Assembly: GCA_020344295.1 (NCBI GenBank)
Contig: CP070819.1
Span: forward strand, 1,281,250 to 1,288,507
Direction: 5' to 3'
DNA: 7,258 nucleotides
DNA from: Dehalococcoidia bacterium
GTDB taxonomy: Bacteria > Chloroflexota > Dehalococcoidia > SZUA-161
Made by a program: the position numbers and the translations under genes. Positions within the stretch are counted from its first letter, which is position 1. Each line of letters starts with the position of its first letter. Below, in pieces: positions 1 through 6,522 of the stretch. The notes under the pieces are model-generated. The model was not told the DNA's origin. It made no database searches and saw only the letters and a program-made list of their open reading frames with translations.

Positions 1-264
1 GAGATCATCGACGAGCTCGAGCCCACCCGAAGAAGTGTCTATACAGGCTCGATCGGCTACATCGGCTTCGACGGAAACCTGGACCTAAACATAGTCATTC
101 GCACCATACTTGTTAAGAATAACAGGGCCTACTTTCAGGTAGGCGGCGGTGTTGTATACGATTCCGACCCCGAAGGAGAGTACAGGGAAACGCTGGATAA
201 GGCCAAGGCCCTGATCCATGCTCTGAGCATGGTTCCGGAGCTGGTGACGGAGGGTTCAAGATGA
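1..264 (+). CDS. pabB: Aminodeoxychorismate/anthranilate synthase component I, C-terminal end (partial)
   Basis: An open frame runs in from the left edge and gives the last 87 residues, ending with TGA. It carries the signature of chorismate-binding enzymes: GSIGYIGFDG followed by an IVIRT segment, then GGGVVYDSDPEGEYRET and a KAKAL helix, the usual C-terminal layout of TrpE, PabB and MenF relatives. The family aminates chorismate using ammonia from a partner amidotransferase. The partner follows immediately: this stop codon overlaps the pabA start (ATGA). The C-terminal fragment alone cannot separate PabB from TrpE. I prefer PabB because the next two genes complete a p-aminobenzoate set and no other trp gene is visible. 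The N-terminal part, with residues that could decide substrate preference, lies outside the window. Family assignment is very firm; the pabB symbol is an inference from context. Confidence 0.85.
   Translation, partial: EIIDELEPTRRSVYTGSIGYIGFDGNLDLNIVIRTILVKNNRAYFQVGGGVVYDSDPEGEYRETLDKAKALIHALSMVPELVTEGSR
249..254 (+). promoter_or_regulatory. Shine-Dalgarno for pabA
   Basis: GGAGGG sits 6 nt before the pabA ATG, inside the last codons of the upstream pabB/trpE-like gene. It supports the ATG at 261 as the true start and fits coupled translation across the ATGA stop/start overlap. Confidence 0.7.
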
Positions 265-845
265 TATTGCTTATAGACAATTACGATTCATTTGTGTACA
301 ACCTGGCGCAGTATATCGGGGAGTTGGGTGGGGAGTCCGCAGTTTATCGTAACGATGCAATCGAACTGAGTGATATCGAAAAGATGTCCCCGAGTCACAT
401 CGTTATATCGCCGGGCCCCGGCACACCGCTGGAGGGGGGTATATCCAACGATGTCGTTAGGCACTTTAGCGGACTTATTCCCATGCTCGGGGTCTGCCTG
501 GGCCACCAATGCATTGGTTATGTCAACGGTGGGGTGATCGCCAGAGCCAATCCTCCGATGCACGGCAAGACCTCGTATGTCCACCACGACGGGAGGACGA
601 TATACTCTAACCTGCCAAACCCCTTCCCGGGAGGACGCTACCACTCGCTCATCGTGGAGCGCGATACGTTCTCCGACTGCCTTGAGGTCTCGGCCTGGAC
701 TGAGGACGGGGTAATCATGGGACTGCGCCATAAGGAGCATGTACTGGAGGGAATTCAGTTTCACCCTGAATCCATCCTGACCGACGTCGGCCACGATATT
801 TTGCGGAAATTCCTCAGCTACTCCGAGCCGGTATGGAGCAGTTAA
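261..845 (+). CDS. pabA: Aminodeoxychorismate/anthranilate synthase component II (class I glutamine amidotransferase)
   Basis: This 194-residue protein is full length for the PabA/TrpG family. It hydrolyses glutamine and passes ammonia to the component I subunit encoded just upstream. Visible hallmarks are the N-terminal LLIDNYDSFVYNLAQY, the oxyanion-loop stretch SPGPGTP (about residues 50-56), the nucleophile elbow GVCLGHQ with Cys79, the MHGKTS segment near residue 100, RYHSLIVE near 126-133, and the catalytic pair His168 and Glu170 in FHPES. The triad is intact. One mild oddity is Cys at position 84 (GHQCIG), where Ala is common. The start overlaps the upstream stop as ATGA and has a good ribosome-binding site. 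The 3' end overlaps pabC by 13 bp. PabA and TrpG cannot be told apart by sequence, and one protein often serves both synthases; the neighbouring aminodeoxychorismate lyase-like gene favours the folate pathway. Confidence 0.93.
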   Translation: MILLIDNYDSFVYNLAQYIGELGGESAVYRNDAIELSDIEKMSPSHIVISPGPGTPLEGGISNDVVRHFSGLIPMLGVCLGHQCIGYVNGGVIARANPPMHGKTSYVHHDGRTIYSNLPNPFPGGRYHSLIVERDTFSDCLEVSAWTEDGVIMGLRHKEHVLEGIQFHPESILTDVGHDILRKFLSYSEPVWSS

Positions 846-1714
846 TCTACCTTGACGGCGCCCTAGTACCCAGGGACCGGGCGACGATCTCCCCGTTCGA
901 CCATGGATTCCTATACGGCTACGGCCTGTTCGAGTCGATGCGTGCCTACTCGGGGCATATCTTCCGGCTGGAGCAACACCTCCGCCGCCTCGCGAATGCT
1001 GCTGATATCCTTGGCCTGCCGCTAGGCACGGTCGATCTCGAAGAGGCTTGCTATATGACGCTCAGAGCTAACAAGCTGGGCGACGCCCGTATCAGGTTAG
1101 CCATCTCAATTGGCGAAGGGGAAAGCACCCCCGATCCGCCAATACACGCCGACCCAACCATATTCATCGTCGCTACCAGCTACGTCCCCCCTCCCCCTGA
1201 AAGATATGTGAACGGATTCAATGCAGTGGTCTCCTCCATACGGCAGAACAGCGTATCACCCCTTTCCCACCTGAAATCGGCCAACTACCTGAACCATGTG
1301 CTCGCTAGGAAGGAGGCCAGGGCGGCAGGAGCCGATGAAGCCCTCCTGCTCAATGAACGCGATTTACTGTGCGAAGGAAGTACCAGCAACGTTTTTCTGG
1401 TTAAAGGGGACGAACTAGTAACTCCGGGTGAAGAAAGCGGGTGCCTGCCCGGGATTACTCGCCAGACAGTAATCGAGATCGCCTCGGCCCTCAGTATCAC
1501 CATGGTGCAACGGGAGGTACAGCTTGAGGAGTTCCTTCAGGCCGATGAGGCCTTTATTACAAACTCGCTGTTGGAGCTAATGCCACTGACTGAGGACAAT
1601 GGCAAGGCTATAGGTGGGGGGGCAGGAGTAAGCTTGGGTGGTGGAACAGTGCAAAGACTACGACGTGCTTATGGAGATCTTGTAAGGAGAGAACTGGAAG
1701 GGCCCTTGCCGTAG
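833..1714 (+). CDS. pabC: Class IV PLP aminotransferase-fold enzyme, probable 4-amino-4-deoxychorismate lyase
   Basis: The 293-residue protein belongs to the fold-type IV PLP family (PabC, IlvE, D-amino acid transaminase). Seen in order: FDHGFLYGYGLFESMRAYSG near residues 22-41, FRLEQHLRRL near 44-53, the PLP lysine Lys148 in HLKSANYLNHVLA, Glu181 in CEGSTSNVFLV, the phosphate-binding LPGITR at 205-210, and FITNSLLELMPL at 241-252. The HLKSANYLNHVLA and ITNSL forms look more like aminodeoxychorismate lyases than typical branched-chain aminotransferases, and the position after pabB and pabA agrees. The product step would release pyruvate and give p-aminobenzoate. The ATG lies inside the end of pabA (13 bp overlap), suggesting translational coupling; no strong Shine-Dalgarno is visible. 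The C-terminal region is glycine-rich (GGGAGVSLGGG) and includes a G7 run in the DNA. The 3' end overlaps tmk on the opposite strand. IlvE or D-amino acid transaminase activity remains possible. Confidence 0.85.
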   Translation: MEQLIYLDGALVPRDRATISPFDHGFLYGYGLFESMRAYSGHIFRLEQHLRRLANAADILGLPLGTVDLEEACYMTLRANKLGDARIRLAISIGEGESTPDPPIHADPTIFIVATSYVPPPPERYVNGFNAVVSSIRQNSVSPLSHLKSANYLNHVLARKEARAAGADEALLLNERDLLCEGSTSNVFLVKGDELVTPGEESGCLPGITRQTVIEIASALSITMVQREVQLEEFLQADEAFITNSLLELMPLTEDNGKAIGGGAGVSLGGGTVQRLRRAYGDLVRRELEGPLP

Positions 1715-2322
1715 ATCAGCAGATCCCTTACACGCTCCCAGACCCGTTCAGCAACAGGGAACTCCGGGAGCGTACCATCGATAACTATCCACCTTTCGGG
1801 GTCGGCGGCGGCCATCTCAAGATAGCCGTCCCGTATCCGCTGATGAAAGATGAAATCCTCACGCTCGAAACTGTCCCATTTCCGCTTCTTGCGGGTAAGC
1901 CCTTCTGCAGCATCCAGGTCAAGTAAAATCACCATGTCGGGTTCCAGGCCATCGGTGACGAAGGCGTTCAGGGATTCGAGGAAATCCAAATTGATACCCC
2001 GTCCGTATCCCTGATAGGCAATCGTCGAAGCGGAGTAACGGTCGCAGATCACAATATTACCACTTTCCAGAGCAGGACGTATGACCCTTGTCGTTAGCTG
2101 GCTTCGCGAAGCGAGGAAAAGAAGGAGCTCGGTCGGTATAGTAATATCTCTACCCCACTTAACCCAGCGGCGCAGTCTCTCCCCCAGCATGGTGCCACCG
2201 GGCTCATGAGTAAGCACGGTCTTGTATCCGACTTTTCTTAGCCGCTCTCTAAGCGCCCTGGCTTGTGTCGATTTACCGCTGCCTTCACCACCCTCAAAGA
2301 CAATAAAAGCGGGATTCTCCAT
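1669..2322 (-). CDS. tmk: Thymidylate kinase (dTMP kinase)
   Basis: The 217-residue protein phosphorylates dTMP to dTDP with ATP in the cytoplasm, an essential step in dTTP supply. The P-loop is FEGGEGSGKST with Lys17. It is followed by HEPGGT at 39-44, the DRYSAST motif at 94-100 with the nearby IAYQGYGRG segment, and LEPDMVILLDLD at 126-137. A lysine/arginine-rich lid follows at 144-154 (RKKRKWDSFER), then the RIRDGYLEMA helix. The P-loop lacks an extra arginine while the lid is basic, resembling the type II (E. coli-like) arrangement; that subtype is an inference. The length is slightly above the usual 205-213, because of a short serine-rich tail that overlaps the end of pabC tail to tail. 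The gene seems monocistronic, with its own promoter about 50 bp upstream and a terminator-like hairpin separating it from the gene before it. A G-rich tract (GGGGGT) 3 nt before the ATG is a weak ribosome-binding site. Confidence 0.96.
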   Translation of the reverse strand: MENPAFIVFEGGEGSGKSTQARALRERLRKVGYKTVLTHEPGGTMLGERLRRWVKWGRDITIPTELLLFLASRSQLTTRVIRPALESGNIVICDRYSASTIAYQGYGRGINLDFLESLNAFVTDGLEPDMVILLDLDAAEGLTRKKRKWDSFEREDFIFHQRIRDGYLEMAAADPERWIVIDGTLPEFPVAERVWERVRDLLIYGKGPSSSLLTRSP

Positions 2323-2370
2323 TTGACCCCCGCGATCAAAAATGGCCTAGATTACCCGTGGCGTGCGCCC

Positions 2371-2399
2371 ATAATATGGCCTCAGGCCCTGTCTGTCAA
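2371..2399 (-). promoter_or_regulatory. Sigma-70 promoter of tmk
   Basis: Read on the minus strand, a perfect -35 box TTGACA (2399-2394) is followed by a 17-bp spacer and the -10 box TATTAT (2376-2371), five of six matches to TATAAT. Transcription would start near 2364, giving a leader of roughly 42 nt before the tmk ATG. It lies in the only substantial gap (172 bp), downstream of a terminator-like hairpin and upstream of tmk, where a promoter is expected. Confidence 0.8.
2378..2388. repeat. Perfect 11-bp inverted repeat within the tmk promoter spacer
   Basis: GGCCTCAGGCC is a perfect palindrome with one central base, placed between the -35 and -10 boxes of tmk. Such a position would suit a repressor or activator site, but the half-sites are only 5 bp, so chance is a real alternative. 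No regulator for it is visible in the window. Confidence 0.4.
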
Positions 2400-2466
2400 G
2401 GTTTTGTAATGAGATTCTTATACGTTTTTACGGCAAACATACTCGGGCTTACCCGCAACTCGATGT

Positions 2467-2491
2467 AAAAAAATCAAGCGATAAAGCGCTT
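2467..2491 (-). terminator. Possible Rho-independent terminator of the pdxS operon
   Basis: Four bases after the TAG of the R3H ATPase gene, the minus strand has AAGCG, a 6-nt loop (CTTTAT), then CGCTT, followed by GA and a run of seven T. Position and T-tract are right for an intrinsic terminator. The stem is only 5 bp, so termination may be weak or partial, and read-through into tmk is possible. Confidence 0.55.
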
Positions 2492-2494
2492 TCT

Positions 2495-4018
2495 CTAACG
2501 CCTGGCCTTCTCACTGCCTGCGAAGATGCGCACCCGGCGCCGCGGAGCCTTCCCCGTACTCCTTGTAATCAGGTTGTATTTTTCCGCTAACTGATGCTGC
2601 AACCGTCGAACGAAGGCGTTTTGCGGGCTCAACTCCACCGGCTCTCCGGACCGCCTAATCTCCTCGATCGCCTCTTCCGTTTCCATAAGCGCCAGGGCCA
2701 CCGAGTCTGAGCGCTCTTCAATCCGATAGATGATGGCCAGACCTTGCTCCATCTGGGACGCTTTATCGCTCCTTATGACATAGATTGGTGTCCCTCTGCC
2801 CTCAGCTTCCTCAAGAACCTGCGATTTGCGGCGGTAATGACTCTTCGAGGTCATCAGCAGATCAGCTTTGTCCAGGTCGTTGACCACCTTTGCCGGTACC
2901 TTCATTCGCTGTATACTTTCTTCCAGCCGAACTCGATTTATGCCGTATGGCATAATATTCTTGGGTTCCTCTCCTCTTGCAGGTTTCCTGTATGACTCCG
3001 GCTCGGGGGTAACATACGGCAGAGCCTTCTCGCTTTTAACTTCCCCATCCTCAAACCAGCGCACCTCCAGGGGGATCAGGTGCCCTCTGAGGGTAGCGTC
3101 GACCACAGCAGCCACATCAGGATGGATAGCGACACGCCCCCAGCTTTGTATCTCCACTACAACATCGAAGGTCGCTGGCGCCTTGCGCTCCAGTATCGAC
3201 TTCTGTGTTCCCCTGCGCCGGGCTTCCTCATCGCCTAGAGTTACTGTCTGAATACCGCCAATAAGGTCCGAGAGTGTGGGATTCATCATCAGGTTGTCCA
3301 GACTATTACCATGCGCCGTTCCTACGAGCTGCACCCCTCGTTCCGCGATGGTGCGCGCAGCCTGGGCCTCAAGCTCGGTGCCGATCTCATCGATCACTAT
3401 CACCTCGGGCATGTGGTTTTCCACCGCCTCGATCATGACGGCGTGCTGCCGAGCAGGTGTGGAGACTTGCATTCTACGGGCACGACCGATCGCGGGATGC
3501 GGTATGTCTCCGTCTCCGCCGATTTCGTTCGAGGTATCTACGATAATCACTCGCTTGCCGAATTCATCGGCAAGCACTCGGGCTACCTCACGCAGCATGG
3601 TCGTCTTCCCGACTCCCGGACGTCCCAGAAGAAGTATGCTCTGCCCGGACTCGACCAGGTCCCTGATCATTGCGATAGTGCCGAAGACAGCCCTGCCAAC
3701 CCGACAGGAGAGCCCTACGATCCGGCCTTTGCGGTTGCGAATCGCCGAGATGCGATGAAGAGTACGTTCGATTCCGGCGCGGTTATCATCGCCAAAGGTG
3801 CTGATCTGGCGTACCACGTAATCTATATCCTCAGCAGTTACCTCCTTGGGACTCAGTAGAGACTCCTGGTTTAGATAGCGAGCTTCAGGCGGCCTCCCCA
3901 GGTCCATTACCACCTCGAGGAACTCGCTGCGGTCTCCAGACCGAGATAGCGGTTCCGCGATATGCGGAGGAAGCACATCCAGAAGCGCATCCAGGTCGTC
4001 GGTGATTACCTGCTGCAT
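2495..4018 (-). CDS. Ycf45/SpoIIIAA-like AAA ATPase with C-terminal R3H nucleic acid-binding domain
   Basis: The 507-residue protein has three parts. Residues about 1-120 are an N-terminal region resembling that of SpoIIIAA-type ATPases (LPPHIAEPL, then a [17 protein letters not shown] segment). Residues about 120-290 are the ATPase core, with Walker [10 protein letters not shown] (Lys138), Walker [14 protein letters not shown] (Asp210, Glu211) and a [10 protein letters not shown] stretch near 234-243. Residues about 345-455 form a conserved-looking region ([21 protein letters not shown]). An R3H domain ends the protein, with Arg471 and His475 in [13 protein letters not shown] and a basic RRRVRIF end. 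R3H domains bind single-stranded nucleic acid; the family's cellular role is not known to me. No signal peptide or membrane segment is evident. It is the last gene of the pdxS operon, 16 bp after the GNAT-like gene, and a GGGGGTGG ribosome-binding tract overlaps that gene's stop codon. Confidence 0.88.
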   Translation of the reverse strand: MQQVITDDLDALLDVLPPHIAEPLSRSGDRSEFLEVVMDLGRPPEARYLNQESLLSPKEVTAEDIDYVVRQISTFGDDNRAGIERTLHRISAIRNRKGRIVGLSCRVGRAVFGTIAMIRDLVESGQSILLLGRPGVGKTTMLREVARVLADEFGKRVIIVDTSNEIGGDGDIPHPAIGRARRMQVSTPARQHAVMIEAVENHMPEVIVIDEIGTELEAQAARTIAERGVQLVGTAHGNSLDNLMMNPTLSDLIGGIQTVTLGDEEARRRGTQKSILERKAPATFDVVVEIQSWGRVAIHPDVAAVVDATLRGHLIPLEVRWFEDGEVKSEKALPYVTPEPESYRKPARGEEPKNIMPYGINRVRLEESIQRMKVPAKVVNDLDKADLLMTSKSHYRRKSQVLEEAEGRGTPIYVIRSDKASQMEQGLAIIYRIEERSDSVALALMETEEAIEEIRRSGEPVELSPQNAFVRRLQHQLAEKYNLITRSTGKAPRRRVRIFAGSEKARR

Positions 4019-4034
4019 GATCTATATCCACCCC

Positions 4035-4949
4035 CTAAGCGGACAAAGGTACAAGCTGCGGCTCACGGACGCGGGCCACGAGTTGCTTGCTCAAACATGA
4101 GAACTCAGCTTCTTGCCGGAAACCCCGCTCTTCAAGAACATGCCTGTAATGTTGCTGAAATTCAGAGACAAGGCAATATAGAGGACTTCTTCCCCTGAGG
4201 GCAGCTATTGAATAGTCCACCAGGGAGCCAATGTCGCCGGAATCAAGATCGGTCAATATATCGAATTGCCCCGCGCTTCCGTCGTGCCGGATGCGCAGCC
4301 AGGCTTTGACCTCCCCTTTGTCCACCATGACCAGCTCTTTGATCTCCCCCCTGTCCCTGCTCTGGCTCCATTCCTCAAATGTCATCCCCTCCACGGTGCG
4401 AACCTGAAGAGGGACAACTGAGCTGTACAGCCTGAACACCTGGTATTCGTCTTCAATGGACTTGGGCCTCACAGCTAACGAATGCGATGGGAGCTCTGCT
4501 CTTCTCTCATCTCCGAGACGGTAGAGGATTTCCGTGAGATACTGATTGAAGCCAGCCTGTCTCGCCGTATCAACCAGGGCACTTTCGGCTCTTAGACGAA
4601 GGAAAATTCGGCCGGCCCCGAGTTCATCGCCGGTAGCCCCCAGTCTCTCTAAAAGATCGAGGCTGCACTCCTGGTGACCCGGTGCAAGATAAAGGCGGCC
4701 AAGCTCCCATGCGCTGCGCCCGCGACAGCTCTGTAAGCAGGCCAGGCCCAGGATAGCCGCACGGCGGACACAGATATAGCTGTGCTCTGTATCCTGCGAA
4801 ACCAGACAGCCCTTGATTATAGGAAACAGCGTTACCAGCTCTCGTCCCCCGTCATTGAGCCGGCCCCGCGCCCTCGCTTCGTTAACCGGGGACTTACCCA
4901 GGAATAGAAGCAACGCAGGGACGTCGGCCAGGCGCAGGGAACGAATCAT
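4035..4949 (-). CDS. Hypothetical protein resembling tandem GNAT acetyltransferase domains
   Basis: I do not recognise a named family for this 304-residue protein. Its pattern suggests two GNAT-like folds in tandem. The first half opens with MIRSLRLADVPALLLFL, a common GNAT start, has a central strand WELGRLYLAPG near 81-91 followed by a helix, and ends with ARQAGFNQYLTEILYRL. The second half (about 160-295) closes with YRHVLEERGFRQEAEFSCLSKQLV, like the end of many GNAT domains. The acetyl-CoA loop normally seen after the central strand (Q/R-x-x-G-x-G/A) is not evident: LAPGHQECS replaces it. Catalysis is therefore doubtful. There is no signal peptide or clear membrane segment. It starts 5 bp after the pdxT stop and ends 16 bp before the ATPase gene, so it is surely co-transcribed. 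Its ribosome-binding site is weak (AGGCGG about 12 nt upstream), suggesting re-initiation by ribosomes finishing pdxT. Confidence 0.6.
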   Translation of the reverse strand: MIRSLRLADVPALLLFLGKSPVNEARARGRLNDGGRELVTLFPIIKGCLVSQDTEHSYICVRRAAILGLACLQSCRGRSAWELGRLYLAPGHQECSLDLLERLGATGDELGAGRIFLRLRAESALVDTARQAGFNQYLTEILYRLGDERRAELPSHSLAVRPKSIEDEYQVFRLYSSVVPLQVRTVEGMTFEEWSQSRDRGEIKELVMVDKGEVKAWLRIRHDGSAGQFDILTDLDSGDIGSLVDYSIAALRGRSPLYCLVSEFQQHYRHVLEERGFRQEAEFSCLSKQLVARVREPQLVPLSA

Positions 4950-4954
4950 TTCAT

Positions 4955-5557
4955 CTAGGCCGCCTTTGCTTCAAGCTTACGGTCGACGAAAGACAAGAAG
5001 TACTTATGGAACCGTAGGTCATGGGGAATCTCCGGATGAAAGGCAGTTGCTACCAGGTTATTCTGCCTGGCCGCAACAGGAGATCCATCCGCCAGTCGGG
5101 CCAGTATTTCCACCCCATCACCGACACTTTCGATAACCGGAGCACGAATAAATACTGCATGGAACGGCGGCTGCCCCAAAACCGGAATATCCAGGTCGGA
5201 CTCAAAGCTGTCCACCTGACGGCCGAAGGCATTCCGTTTGACCTCGATATCCATAGCCCCCAGGGATTGCTGGTCCATGCCAGAGATCCTGCTAGCCAGC
5301 ATGACCATGCCGGCGCAGGTGCCGAGTAGGGGGATGCCCTCGGCGATGAGCCCGTTAAGTGCCTCCGTCAACTGGTATTCCCTCATCAGTTTGCCTATGG
5401 TGGTGCTCTCGCCCCCGGGTATTATCAGCCCACCAACGCCGTTAAGCTCACTAGGTAACCGTACAGGCACTGCCTCCACCTCCAATCGGTGGAGAACGGC
5501 GATATGTTCGGCGAAATCACCCTGCAGTGCCAGAACGCCGACTCGCCTCATCAACAT
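4955..5557 (-). CDS. pdxT: Pyridoxal 5'-phosphate synthase glutaminase subunit
   Basis: PdxT hydrolyses glutamine and channels ammonia to PdxS in the large PdxS/PdxT complex that makes PLP without deoxyxylulose phosphate. Numbered from the chosen start (200 residues), hallmarks are VGVLALQGDFAEH, the IIPGGESTT loop, nucleophile Cys81 in GTCAGM, FGRQVDSFE, VFIRAP, and the His174/Glu176 pair in FHPEIPHDLRFH. The triad is complete and length is normal for the family. Three in-frame ATG codons lie close together (5563, 5557, 5551). I chose 5557 because GAGG lies 6 nt upstream and the ATG forms a TGATG overlap with the pdxS stop. At 5563 the GAGG would directly abut the ATG; 5551 (MRRVGVL) aligns best with other PdxT N-termini and cannot be excluded. 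It is the second gene of the pdxS operon. Confidence 0.95.
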   Translation of the reverse strand: MLMRRVGVLALQGDFAEHIAVLHRLEVEAVPVRLPSELNGVGGLIIPGGESTTIGKLMREYQLTEALNGLIAEGIPLLGTCAGMVMLASRISGMDQQSLGAMDIEVKRNAFGRQVDSFESDLDIPVLGQPPFHAVFIRAPVIESVGDGVEILARLADGSPVAARQNNLVATAFHPEIPHDLRFHKYFLSFVDRKLEAKAA

Positions 5558-6438
5558 CACCATCCTCGTGATGCCAGCAACTCATCTTCGGGGATCGTCT
5601 TTACATCGAGGCCGGGCATAGCAGTTCCCAGTCCCTTGGAAACCTCAGCGATGATCCCGGCATCCTGATAGTGGGTTGTGGCTTTAACAATAGCCTTAGC
5701 CATCAAACCGGGATCGGAGGATTTGAATATCCCCGAGCCGACAAAAACACCATCAGCCCCAAGCTGCATCATAAGTGCCGCGTCTGCGGGGGTGGCCACA
5801 CCTCCCGCTGCGAAGTTGACCACGGGCAATCTCCCGGAACGATGCACCTCCTGCACTAGCTCGAAAGGTGCGCCCATCGCTTTCGCCTCGGACATCAGCT
5901 CGTCTTCAGGCATATGCTGCAGCTTCCTGATGCCATCCATTACCGCTCTCATGTGCCTTACAGCCTCCACGATGTTGCCTGTCCCCGCCTCGCCCTTGGT
6001 CCGGATCATGGCCGCCCCTTCACCGATCCGGCGCAGCGCCTCCCCAAGGTCACGGCAGCCGCAGACGAAGGGGACCTTGAAATCGTACTTCCATACGTGA
6101 TGGCTCTCATCGGCAGGGGTTAGAACCTCCGATTCATCTATATAGTCAACGCCCAGGGACTGTAGCACCTGAGCTTCGACAAAGTGGCCGATCCGGCACT
6201 TGGCCATAACAGGTATGGTCACCGCTTCCATGATGGCCTTGATCACAGTAGGGTCCGCCATTCGCGCTACACCGCCGGTCGCACGGATATCCGACGGAAC
6301 CCGCTCCAGAGCCATAACCGCACATGCCCCCGCGTCCTCCGCTATCTTAGCCTGCTCCGCAGTTGTCACATCCATGATAACGCCGCCCTTCAACATCTGG
6401 GCAAGGCCTGTCTTTACTGTCCAGGTTCCTTTATCCAT
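5557..6438 (-). CDS. pdxS: Pyridoxal 5'-phosphate synthase subunit PdxS
   Basis: The 293-residue protein is full length for PdxS (SNZ family), the (beta/alpha)8 enzyme that condenses ribose 5-phosphate, glyceraldehyde 3-phosphate and ammonia into PLP. Both functional lysines are present: Lys80 in [10 protein letters not shown], which forms the first Schiff base, and Lys148 in [10 protein letters not shown], which takes over the later intermediate. Asp23 in GGVIMDV is also in place. Further family marks are [59 protein letters not shown] and the C-terminal RGW. Nothing is truncated or unusual. It is the first gene of the pdxS-pdxT-GNAT-R3H ATPase operon, with its own promoter and a perfect 8-base Shine-Dalgarno, so strong expression is likely. 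Its stop codon overlaps the pdxT start. No PdxR-type regulator gene is seen nearby. Confidence 0.98.
   Translation of the reverse strand: MDKGTWTVKTGLAQMLKGGVIMDVTTAEQAKIAEDAGACAVMALERVPSDIRATGGVARMADPTVIKAIMEAVTIPVMAKCRIGHFVEAQVLQSLGVDYIDESEVLTPADESHHVWKYDFKVPFVCGCRDLGEALRRIGEGAAMIRTKGEAGTGNIVEAVRHMRAVMDGIRKLQHMPEDELMSEAKAMGAPFELVQEVHRSGRLPVVNFAAGGVATPADAALMMQLGADGVFVGSGIFKSSDPGLMAKAIVKATTHYQDAGIIAEVSKGLGTAMPGLDVKTIPEDELLASRGW
5564..5567 (-). promoter_or_regulatory. Shine-Dalgarno deciding the pdxT start
   Basis: GAGG on the minus strand ends 6 nt before the ATG at 5557 but directly abuts the ATG at 5563 and lies 12 nt from that at 5551. Spacing therefore favours the middle start, which also overlaps the pdxS TGA as TGATG, a typical coupled arrangement. 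Confidence 0.55.
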
Positions 6439-6444
6439 CCTGCC

Positions 6445-6452
6445 TCACCTCC
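6445..6452 (-). promoter_or_regulatory. Perfect Shine-Dalgarno of pdxS
   Basis: GGAGGTGA, fully complementary to the usual 16S rRNA 3' end, stands 6 nt before the pdxS ATG. It is clearly the best ribosome-binding site in the window and fixes the start at 6438. Confidence 0.85.
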
Positions 6453-6487
6453 GAAACCGTAACCAGCTTCACTTGCTATGATCTCAT

Positions 6488-6516
6488 ATTCTACTCTCGC
6501 TCTCTTCAATTGGCAA
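6488..6516 (-). promoter_or_regulatory. Sigma-70 promoter of the pdxS operon
   Basis: On the minus strand TTGCCA (6516-6511, five of six matches to TTGACA), a 17-bp spacer and TAGAAT (6493-6488, five of six matches to TATAAT) form a good vegetative promoter. The start would be near 6481, giving a leader of about 43 nt that contains the strong pdxS Shine-Dalgarno. The -35 box lies only 6 bp after the stop codon of the upstream protease gene. No terminator hairpin is seen in this gap, so read-through from the protease gene may add to expression. Confidence 0.72.
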
Positions 6517-6522
6517 GTTAGC

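Noticed and set aside
288..794. 168-codon minus-strand open frame opposite pabA
   Set aside because: It is fully contained within pabA, which has an intact catalytic triad; the antisense translation shows no recognisable motif.
1698..1707. 10-bp palindrome AAGGGCCCTT in the pabC/tmk overlap, considered as a bidirectional terminator
   Set aside because: It has no loop and no T-tract on either strand, and lies within both coding regions; a perfect palindrome this short can be chance.
833..1714. Branched-chain aminotransferase (IlvE) as the main call for the class IV PLP gene
   Set aside because: Motifs around the PLP lysine and the ITNSL segment resemble aminodeoxychorismate lyases, and it overlaps pabA; IlvE is kept only as an alternative.
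2420..2425. A second -10-like TATAAG on the minus strand upstream of tmk
   Set aside because: There is no acceptable -35 box at 16-18 bp; the promoter at 2371-2399 is much better.
2868..3859. Several long plus-strand open frames inside the R3H ATPase gene
   Set aside because: The minus-strand frame encodes a coherent ATPase with Walker motifs and an R3H domain; the plus-strand translations show no family pattern and are shadows.
6439..6487. Riboswitch or PLP-sensing leader upstream of pdxS
   Set aside because: The predicted leader is only about 43 nt, mostly taken up by the Shine-Dalgarno region, with no convincing stem-loop; too short for a known riboswitch class.
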